64,000 nt of DNA from NCBI RefSeq assembly GCF_003663845.1, contig NZ_RCCA01000001.1:1178001-1242000 (forward strand), given 5' to 3'. The stretch comes from Chryseobacterium sp. 7. GTDB lineage: Bacteria > Bacteroidota > Bacteroidia > Flavobacteriales > Weeksellaceae. The notes under the pieces were generated by a model. That model worked only from the letters and a program-made list of their open reading frames with translations, made no database searches and was not told the origin of the DNA. Position 1 is the first letter of the stretch, and the number at the start of each line of letters is the position of its first letter. The position numbers were made by a program, and so were the translations under genes. Shown here one piece after another: positions 30,164 through 40,300 of the stretch.

Positions 30164-30553
30164 ATGAAATTAATTAGTATAGCATATTTAATTTTAGTAC
30201 ACCGCTTACTGAATCAATTTAAGAAGCTTTTTAAAGAAATCTACGATTCTGCTAATTTCTACCTTATACATATTGACAAAAAAGCTAATCAGGAAATTGG
30301 TAAAGATGTAAAGGATTTTTAGAACAATATCCGAACGTATATATCCTAAACAGTGAAAAATGTTATTTGGCGAAGATATAGTATGGTTCAGGCTGAGTTG
30401 GATGGTATAGAATACCTGTTGAGCATGGGTGTAAAACGGGATTATTTTATAAACCTAAGCGGGCAGGATTATCTGTTAAAATCACAAAAAATCATCAAAG
30501 AATTTTTATCGGAAAATAATGGTAAAAGCTATATTAAAATTGATAATCAGTAA
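30164..30553 (+). pseudogene. Degraded GT14 glycosyltransferase paralogue
   Basis: The remnant begins MKLISIAYLILVHRLLNQFK and continues FYLIHIDKKA, SMVQAELDGIEYLLSM and DYFINLSGQDYLLKSQKII, closely matching the gene at 17054-18028. One T is missing at 30316-30320 (stop right after VKDF), one A is extra near 30355-30360, and the frame stops after about half the normal length (SYIKIDNQ). The loss of the second half and the two shifts in opposite directions show real decay, unlike the single-base breaks elsewhere. Confidence 0.85.
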
Positions 30554-31141
30554 AAATTAGCCCATGTGAAAAATATGGACAGAAATTTTAATTATCTAAA
30601 GTAAAAAGATTATTGAAATTGTAATAAAAAAACCTTTATCAAAATTGATAGAGGTTTTTCTATTGCTGTTAAAAACAGGTAAATCTCTCGACAAAATATC
30701 AGGAATCATCTTTACATGCTCCTTTTAATCTTGTGTTTTTGTGTAAAGGTTCTCTATATAAAATAGATCTCTAACAGTATTAGCATACTGTTAGGTGAGA
30801 TCAACAAATTTTAACTATAACTTCTTCAAATTCTCAACGGGACTTGGGGCAAAAATATGAAGAAAAAGAATGAAAAAATATATAACATACAAATTATAAA
30901 ATTATTTCTAACAATAGTGAATCAAAAAAAATACACTGTAGAAAATAGCAATACGATAAATTATGTGTTTTGGTTAATTTAATTAAAATGTATAATAATT
31001 TAATTATTGTTGATTTTGTATTGATTTTTCATAAAATAAAATTGTAAAATGTTAATTTAATATTTGATTAGAAGATGAAAAATAATTTTATAATATTTAA
31101 TAAAAAAGTATTAATTTAGCCTATATTCAGTGAAACACATA
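30554..31141. other. Intergenic region with one terminator
   Basis: A terminator-like hairpin lies at 30626-30659 (AAAAACCTTTATCAA and its near complement, then TTTTT). The rest is extremely AT-rich, with runs such as TTAATTTAATTAAAATG, and holds no gene. It carries the upstream region of the regulator gene. Confidence 0.55.
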
Positions 31142-32655
31142 ATGAAAATTAAGTATTATAAACAGAACGGTAAGATAAGAGCACTATTTGTGTTTTTATT
31201 TATCATTTGTCATACTATGATAACAGCTCAGGCTTCAGTCCCTGAAATAGAGAAAAAAAATGCAGAAGCAAAAGGCCTTTTTAATGAAAGGAAACTTGAT
31301 GAATCCCTTAAATTATCTAAAGAAGTTGTTGAAGAGTCTAAGCAGATTGAGTATTCTCAGGGAGTAGCCATTGGAAGTCTTAGAGTTGCCGTAATATATA
31401 CAATAACAAAAGATCCTAACAATGGTTTACAATATGCTCGTATGGCCCAGCAAGAGGCATATACCAATGAGGATTATGAATTAAAGACAAAGATAAATAA
31501 TGTTCTGGCTGCCAGTTATGTACAGTTGGAGATGACCAACGAAGCAATAAAAGCCTATAAAAGTATGGCATCAGATGCAAAAAAGATCCTGCAGCCGGAA
31601 AAAAGTCTTTTGGAAGAAAATATGGCATATCATCATTTAGCTTCGATCTATGATTTAAAAAAAAGAATGCAGATTCAGCATATTATTATTATACGAAGGT
31701 ATATAATGCTTTAAAAGATAAGCCAGGTAATGATCCGAAATTAAATGCTATTTTACTAGGTGCTTCAATGTACATTAAGGAAATAAATGATAAAAAAGAT
31801 AATTCTGTCAAACCTTATTCAAAAACAATACAGGAAGTCTTATCAAAAAATAATAGTCCACAGAATAATGATTCCAGTGCTATTTATACCTATAAACATT
31901 TGGCAGGGGCTTATTTCTCTGAAGGAAAATATGAAGATGCCCAGAAATATAACGAACTTTTTATCGCATGGGCAAAAAAAAGTAAAAATCTTGAAGGACT
32001 GAATTCTGCATATGATCTCAGGTACAAAATTTCAGAGAAACTCAATGATATTGCCAGATCCCAGAAAGAATTAAAAGAATATGTACAGCTAAAAGATACA
32101 ATTTCTGATATTGACAAAAAGAATATTCAGGTATCATATAAAAATGTTATAAAAACTAAAGATGAAAATCTTAAGTCTGAAACTCATACGAAAAACATCT
32201 TATTCTTCTGGATCATCATCATCATAGCGTTATTTGTAGGAAGCCTGTTTTTCTTTAAGAACTTTATGAAGAAAAAACATAAAGAAAAAGTAATCGTTAT
32301 CTCAAAAAAGGAATCGGAAATTAATATACTTCAATCCAAAATAAATACAGCTTTTGAAGAAGTAACTCTATTGGCGAAAACAAATTCCCCCAATTTTTTC
32401 ATAAGATTTCAGGAAGTGTATCCTGAGTTTACAAAAATATTGCAGGAGATTAATCCGGGGTTAAGAACTTCTGAACTCACATTGTGTGCCTATACTTTTT
32501 TAGGTTTTAACACGAAAGATATTGCTGATTACACTTTCAAATCTGTTAATACAATCAGAAACAGAAAATATAGTCTTCGAAAAAAAATGAATATTCCTAC
32601 GGAGGAGAATATGGGACTATGGTTCAGAAAACTAATGAATGAGAATTCTATATAG
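31142..32655 (+). pseudogene. TPR-type membrane regulator with C-terminal LuxR-like HTH, frameshifted
   Basis: Two open frames (to 31714, and from 31768) form one protein of about 503 residues if one A is added to the eight-A run at 31657-31664: the sequence then reads DLKKKNADSAYYYYTKVYNALKDKPGNDPKL without break. The signal peptide is at 1-30 (start ATG 31142; GTG 31130 is less likely). TPR-like helices fill about 35-330, a membrane segment ILFFWIIIIIALFVGSLFFF follows, then a coiled coil and a C-terminal HTH (LTLCAYTFLGFNTKDIADYT and SVNTIRNRKYSLRKKM). Such proteins sense from the periplasmic side and bind DNA in the cytosol. It may regulate the nearby surface operon. Confidence 0.82.
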
Positions 32656-33647
32656 TATATATACATTACATTTTCTATATAAACAAGATACTCAAAGCTG
32701 AAATCAAATCCTGAACTTTCTGTTCTATTTAGAGTTTTCTGTAAAAATACTACAGGTTCAACGACCAGTGTAGGCGTTTTTCTTATTCTGGTATAGCATA
32801 AAATTAGTTGAAAACTAATATTCATAAAGATTTCAGCCAATCAAATGATTACATTTCCAGTCATTATCTCTTCTTTCTTAGTAGAGGTATAGTGTCAAAA
32901 ATATCTATATTCCCAATTTCAGACTGCCTAATTTAGGGATCTACTTTTTACAGTCGAAATACTTATAAACCAATGCTCTCATTGTTGATTATTTTTTCAA
33001 CCCTACAAATTAAAGCTTATAATAAAAGCGCCTGGTGGCTGATCTCAAAATCACCAATTTCCAGTAATACCTCATTTTCTTGGTAGTGATGTATTCCACA
33101 AAATAGTTCCTTTAAATGTCATGCAACAGCTGTGAATAATTTTATCGGTATCAAATCATTTAGAAAAGGAGATATAATTTCCCAAAAGAAATGTACTATT
33201 TCTAAAAAAACGTGGAATAAGGCTCAAAAAATCAATGAACGATAATTTAGCTGAATAAAATTTATATCATTGATTTTCAAATGTTTAATCTATAATGGTA
33301 CACAGATGGTATCCCCTTTTTTTGTAGTCTAAAAGTGATTTATTGTTCATTTGTGGTGTTTTCGAATCCTGAGTAAAGGTTTAGAAAATACAAGCACACT
33401 GATGAAAAAAACTGAAAGAAAAATAACTGTTAAGGGAGAAGCAGGTATACCGAAAAATGAAAATAAAGATATATCTGCTGTTTTTACAGATCCTTCTTTC
33501 TCTCCTTTTTTAAGGCAGAGGGCTCTTAACAGTAAAGCATACAGATTGATTTTTCTTATGCTTAAAAGTATATCTATTATACGGCCTCCACCCTGAGTTT
33601 TTTCTAACCTTACTTTAACACATATAACAATTTAAATTTAAAATACA
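32656..33647. other. Nearly 1 kb without a recognised gene
   Basis: Both strands are AT-rich with many stops. The frame at 33351-33596 has no family resemblance and atypical composition, so I do not call it. The stretch probably contains the promoter of the surface operon that begins at 33648. No hairpin or repeat stands out. Confidence 0.5.
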
Positions 33648-34328
33648 ATGAATAAAAAATTATACCTTCCACTCTTCACACTTGCATTTGGTGTGTCTGT
33701 ATATGGACAAGTTGGTATCAATACTTCAAATCCTAAAGCAACTCTTGACGTAGTAGGAGATGCTGCCAATGTTTCAAAACTGGATGGAGTTATTGCACCA
33801 AGATTAACAGGAGATCAGCTCACTGCAAAAAACTATACCACAGCACAGACTGGGGCTATTGTATATATTACTGCCGCCTCTGCTTCACCTGCAGGACAAA
33901 CCGTTAACGTTACCGCTCCCGGATATTATTATTTTGATGGAAGCCTATGGAAAGGCGTTGGTGGCGGAGCAAGCACATTGACTGCTGATAATATCACGAC
34001 AAAGATTGACAGTAATACCATAAAAGGCCTCTTTTTTTATATGCCAAGTATTGCTTTAGATCTTACCCAGACTTCAGGGGTAGTCAATTTATATGCAAGA
34101 TACACAGCTCAGTTCGGTTTGGCTGATACAACTACTTCAGCAAAAAATCCTGCAGCTCCTGCATCTATACCCGTTTTAGCCTCCAATCAGCTCAATTATT
34201 ACATCACCTATTATGATAAAACGGTGCTGTCTAATGTTCAGGTTTCCGATACAGGACAGCTGACTTATGATGTGATAGGTTCGGCAACAGATGCTACCTA
34301 TGTCAATATTGTATTTGTTCAGAAATAA
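33648..34328 (+). CDS. Exported surface/fibre-like protein
   Basis: The 226-residue protein has a signal peptide (about 1-20, ending SVYGQ), then VGINTSNPKATLDVVGDA, a start shared by many exported Bacteroidota proteins resembling phage tail-fibre heads. The motif DGVIAPRLTGDQL and TGAIVYIT, YYYFDGSLWKGVGG follow. The C-terminal half is beta-rich. It lies 8 bp before the giant repeat gene, and the two are surely one operon; they may form one surface structure. Confidence 0.82.
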   Translation: MNKKLYLPLFTLAFGVSVYGQVGINTSNPKATLDVVGDAANVSKLDGVIAPRLTGDQLTAKNYTTAQTGAIVYITAASASPAGQTVNVTAPGYYYFDGSLWKGVGGGASTLTADNITTKIDSNTIKGLFFYMPSIALDLTQTSGVVNLYARYTAQFGLADTTTSAKNPAAPASIPVLASNQLNYYITYYDKTVLSNVQVSDTGQLTYDVIGSATDATYVNIVFVQK

Positions 34329-34336
34329 TAAAAGAC

Positions 34337-37300
34337 ATGAAATATAAATTAAAATATATATACAGTTTGTTCATCATTCTGATAGGAGTGACGGCAAACC
34401 TGTTTTATGCCCAGTATCCGGGAGGTGTTTCTTCCGGGACAACGCGGGGATACAAAGTAGATTATTATAATGGTACTTTTTCTGCAGAAACACAGTTTGG
34501 AGCAGGTACTGCTAATGCAGTTCCGGGAAATATGGGATATACCAACAAAATAAGCGGTACGGAATTCAATAATATAGATGCAGATTATTATGGAATGGAG
34601 TATACCGGAACCCTCGAAATTACAACATCCGGTAACTATACATTTCAAATAGCAGCTGATGACAGAGCTTGGTTATTCATTGATAATAGTTTGGTACTAT
34701 CAGCTCAAAACGGTACTACTTCTGCCAATGTTGTCAATCTTACTGCAGGTGATCATACGATCAGGTTTAAGTATTATGAATTAGGAGGTGCTAATTCAGC
34801 CAGTTTGCAATTGACGGCTGTACCGGCAGGAGCAATAGGATTTACTTTGCCGGCAGATGTTGACGGCCGTTTTGTACGGACAGACAACAGTAAACTAACA
34901 GCTTGGTATAAAGCATCTGATCTTGCTGTTACCGCTAACTATGGTGGAGCTGGAGTGGATAAGATAAATGCCTGGCTTAATAAAGCACCTGATTATGCAG
35001 GCAATGGTGATATGACTTACATTTCGAGCAGCAATGGTAGCTCAAGTACGTCAGTGAATACCCAAATTAACTTTAACCCCGGTGTGCCTTTTGATGGCGA
35101 TGATTTTTTTGGTGTTAGTGCCAGTCAAAAAGGTTTAAGTTACAGGGGGGCTACAAAAAGTATATTTACCGTAGCCAATTATACATCTGGGACAGGACAG
35201 ACTGCCTGGTTATTTTTGCATACAAATACCACTACCACCGGACAAACCCCTATTGCTAATAGTTATTTTGGAACTTATAAGACTTCTAATGGTACACAGA
35301 CAGCTATTCAAGGGTCTGGTGCAGCAACAACAAGTGCATGGACAGCTTATGAACCTAAATTATTGACAGGTTCATTAGGACAGGTTTTGGGTGCTGCGGC
35401 ACCAAGCAATACCAACCCATTATTTGCAAGTGCCAACGGTATGAACGGTACCTCTGTGAACGCACTTTCAAACGTAGTTTCCAATGCTAGCTACAACCTA
35501 AGATTTGGAACAACGACTGATCCTGGTGCCGGTGCCATAAGTACTGCAAGAATTCCGGAAGCAATCTATTATCCGTTCAAGCTTTCTACAACACAAGAGC
35601 AACAGGTTAATAGCTATTTAGCCATTAAATATGGGATAACCCTGGCACACGACTATTTAAATACTTTGGGTACGCCTATATATAACGTTACTACAACTAC
35701 ACCCAGCAATAATGGGTTATATATAAACCGTGTATTTGGGATCGGTAGAGAGCTGGTAGCAGAAGGTCTGAACCAAAAACAAAGCCAGAGCCAGATGACC
35801 TCTACAACAGGCTATGATTTTTTAGTGGTATCAAAAGATACAAGTATTACCACCACCAATGTGCTGAACAATGGCGTACTTGCAGACGGTAATTATTTGT
35901 TGATGGGTGATAATAATGGTGCCTTAACTGTCAACGCTGCACCTGCAACAACGCCTACAGCTTTGGCAAGCTCTTGTGTAGTGAATGCGCTTAACCGGAT
36001 GTGGAAAGTACAGAACACTGGAGCCGTTACTAATGTTACGCTCCAGGCAGGCAGTGCAACTTCGGGTTCTTTCTTGTTTCCTGCCAGTGCCGCCAATGTA
36101 TCGATATGGATAGATGCCACTGGTACGGGCAACTTTACCAACGCAACTGTGGTGTCTGCATCATCGGTTACGACAGACGGAATAGCTACTTTTAAAGGTG
36201 TGAATCTTCCCAATGGCAGTGTATTTACTTTCGGATGGAGCCTGACAAGCCCCGGTGGTGTAAGCACAGGATTAACATTGTGGACCAAAGCAGATGATAG
36301 CAACCTGGCAGTTGGTAATGTGGGCATCTGGGCAGATTTTAGTCCGAACAAGAATAATCTGTCCCGTGCTGCAGGGAGTGGTATGACCAAGGTAGATAAT
36401 AAGTTCAATTATAACCCTTCCGTTTATTTTGGCGGTGGCGATGATTACTATACCAGTTCCATCAACTCACTGGGGATGAATGGCATTAACAAATATGCCG
36501 AATTCTATGTATTGACCGGAAAAGGCGGATTTACTTCAGGAGCTCAGTATGATAATATCATTACTTTAGGCGGCAATACCCACCGCTGGGAAAATAGTGT
36601 TGTAGGTTTATCCGGTGGTTCGTACGGTGTTTATGGTACTGGTACAGCCAGCAGCGCTACAGGTTCAGGAGTGGTACCTACCATGAATAATCTGGGTTTA
36701 TACACTCACTCGGCAGATGGTACCAATGCCATTTTAAGAACAAACGGTGTAATAAGAGGCACCACGGCAACCTCTGCCAATCTTTCCTTATCAGGTAATT
36801 TCAGAATCGGTACCGATGTGGATGGAGGTGACAGTAACTGGAACAACTTTTACGTCCCGGAACTGATCGTTTACAATACAAACTTATCGGCAACGCAAAT
36901 TACACAGATCAATTCATATTTGGGAATCAAATATAGCATTCCGTTAGCAGATGGTACATCAACAGACTATCTCGCCAGCGATGGGATCACAAAACCATGG
37001 ATAGCCGATGCGAACTATAAATATGGAGTATTCGGTATTGGCAGGGATGACTGCTCCGGTTTGAACCAGCGTCAATCCAAAGCGTATGTGGATGGTACGG
37101 ATAATGTGGCTTTTGGCCTTACAACACTTGCCACGACCAATGCTGCCAACACGGGTAGCTTTGCAGCCAATAAGCAATTTATTATGATTGCCAATGACAA
37201 TGGGGTGTTCTCAGCTACAACAGCAAATGTTCCACCCACTTACGCAAGCTGTAATGCAGCACGATATGTCCGCAGCTGGAAGGTAAAGAATACAGGGGCG

Positions 37301-40300
37301 GTAACCAATATGTTGCAAGTAACTGTTGGTGATACGACCAATAAGATCCCGGCCAACTGGAACAAAGTAGCCCTGGCTGTTGATACAGATGGTGACGGCA
37401 ATTTTGCCACTGGTACCACTGCATTTTTCTATGCAACCAATATCTTGGGTGGTGTTGCCACGTTTGATAATGTGGTTCTTAATGATGGAGTGGTGTTCAC
37501 AGTAGTATCTACCATAGGATATCCTGGTGGAGTGAGCAAGCCTACCGGAACCAGCATAGCTGCTACCATAGCAGGTGTAGATTACATGAACGGACTGGCT
37601 TACAAAATGTACAGAACCAATGGTACAAGCAACAGAAACCTCGGTACAATCCCATTTACCGACGGAGCCAACGGAGATATTTTAAGCAGTACGGGGTATC
37701 TTAATAACACAGCAAGCTTTAGTGCTTTTGCCGCTGCCAAGGGAGGAGCTAGTGATTTAACTAATTTTGGAGTTGAGCTTACCGGTAAGTTAAATATAAC
37801 AAATACACTAAGCACTTATCGTTTCCAATTGACAGGGGATGACCAGGCTTATTTTGAAATAAAAAATAGCAGCGGGACGCTTATGTCTGTTCCTTTGACT
37901 ATTACTGCAAATGCAACGACTGCAAGTGCTACTGATATTTCATTACCTGCAGGCTTGTACGATATCATTGTAAGAGGAGCTAATAATGGCGGTGCTGCCA
38001 ACTTTGACCTGAAATGGAGTACCAACTCAGGCGGGGCATATACTGCGATTCCGGATAATATGTTTTTAATCCCGGCTGCTGCGGTAGGGCTTTCTGCCTG
38101 GTACCAATCAGATGACAATGCACTTGCTGTGAATGCAGATGGTGCTAATCTGAATACTCTTGCCTGGAACGATCTCAGCGGAAACGGAAATACAGTAATC
38201 GGAAATGGAGATCCTACTTATTATTATACAACCTCTAACAATACCGGTATAGGGGGTATCCGAAACTACAACCCGTCTATCTATTTTACAAAAGACTGGT
38301 TTTATCGCAGCGGTTATCTGAATGGATTTGCTTATGGCAGAACGGCGAAATCCATATTTGCAACAGGATCCAATAACAACAATACCACTAATGGAGAAAC
38401 GATGTATTCAGCCTTTGGGCGGGATAACGGGACTGGTACGAATTTCGGAATAACAAGATTGAGTGGAGGTAATTTGCAGTTGTTTACAGCCAGTAATAAC
38501 CTGAATGAAGGTACGGCTTTTTATAATTCGGCTAATTACACCACCGATATTATTTCGGGCCAGCTGAGCAGTGCAGGTCTAGGTAAAATTTATGCCAATG
38601 GAGCAAGCAGGCTCTCAGCTACACTGCCAACACCGGCATTTAACACGCAATTTAATGATAATGACCAACTGCAGGTAGGTAGCGGGCCGGACTATAGTGG
38701 TCGCAATTATGCAGGCAATCTTAATGAGATTGTGTATTATCCTTGGGAACTATCGGCCCTGGAGCGTCAAAAAGTCAACAGCTACCTGGCCATCAAATGG
38801 GGGATTACTTTAGATCAAACCACGCCAACCAATTATATCGCTAGTGACGGAAGTACCGTTTGGAATGCTTCACTCAACGCAGATTTCAATCTGGATATCA
38901 CAGGTATTGGCAGAGATGATTGTGGCAACTTGAATCAGAAGCAGAGTACCAGTACAGATGGCGGAGATATTATCTCCATAGGAAGAGGCTCAATTGCTGC
39001 CAACAACCTGGTCAATACCAATACGTTTACCAACAATTTGAACTTTATGATGTTTGGTCATAATGCCAATGTTTTTACTACTAACACGAATACAATGCCT
39101 GCAACCCTTGCCGGATGTTATGTGAAAGTGGACAGAGAATGGTTGGTGCAAAGCACAGGTACACCGGGCTCAGTAAACGTAGAAGTAGGGAAGAACGGAT
39201 TACTTAGTATCAATGCTGCCAATTATAAGCCGGTGTTACTGATTACTGATATTCAGGGGAACTATACCAATGCTGCAATAGTAAATGTAACCCGTGTATA
39301 CCAAGGTAAAGCCTATTTCGATAATGTTACACAGCTGACCAATGGTAAATATTTTACTCTGGCTTACATCAATGCAGCGCCGGGAGGTGTTACGACCAAT
39401 ATGACAACTTGGTTTAATGTGGATTATGACTTATTCACAGATGCAGCACAAACACAATATGTGGCTGCAGACGGAGACCCTGTAGCAAGTATCAACAATA
39501 TGAAGTTTGGGGCTGCATTCAGTTCGGTAAACCAGGTCAATGCAAGCTACAATCCATTATACAAACCAGGTACGTTTAATTACAATACAGGCGTATTGTT
39601 TGATGGTATCAATGACGTGCTGGCTTCTACTTCCAACATCAATAGTTCGGATTATCGCTCTACTACTGCAATGACGAGTGTGTTCAGCGGAAAGGTAGCA
39701 TCATCTACCGGACAGGTATTCTGGTTCCACGATAATAATGGAGCCGGGACGGTTAAAACTTCTCTGGAACGTACCAAAGCTTACTGGTCTAACAGTACTG
39801 CGAATATACTCCCAAGAAATCCGGCACTTACAGTACCGGAGATCTATAGCTTTGCGAATTCTACATCAGGGTCGTGGAGATTGTACAGCAACTTAAATAC
39901 AGTAGGTACAGGTACTTCGAATAATACAGATGTTCAGAATGTAAGTGGTCGTTTCAGAATAGGAAATGATAATTTAAGCGGAGCTGGAAGCCCGGCTAAT
40001 TTCTACCTGGGTGAGTTTGTGATCTACAGCGATGACAAAGGCGCAGCTACCAGCCTGGATATGCGCAAGATCCATTCTTATATGGCCACCAAATATGGTT
40101 TTACATTAGATAAAACAGCAATGGGTACTCAGTATATTGCCAGCAATGGTACGCCAACTTACACGGATGGAAATTACTGGAACCGCATTACTGGTATCGG
40201 CCGGGACGATTGTAGTGCGCTGGAGCAAAAGCAATCCTTCAGCCAGGAAGCTGTAGGGGCAATGGTGAAGATCTCCAATGATGCGGTGAATGGTATGGCA

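Noticed and set aside
33351..33596. 81-residue plus-strand ORF in the 1-kb gap
   Set aside because: No family resemblance, no signal, odd composition, and no start context; left as intergenic.
35893..36408. 171-residue minus-strand ORF inside the giant gene
   Set aside because: Antisense shadow in a repetitive, GC-richer gene; no family, and similar shadows occur in other repeats of the gene.
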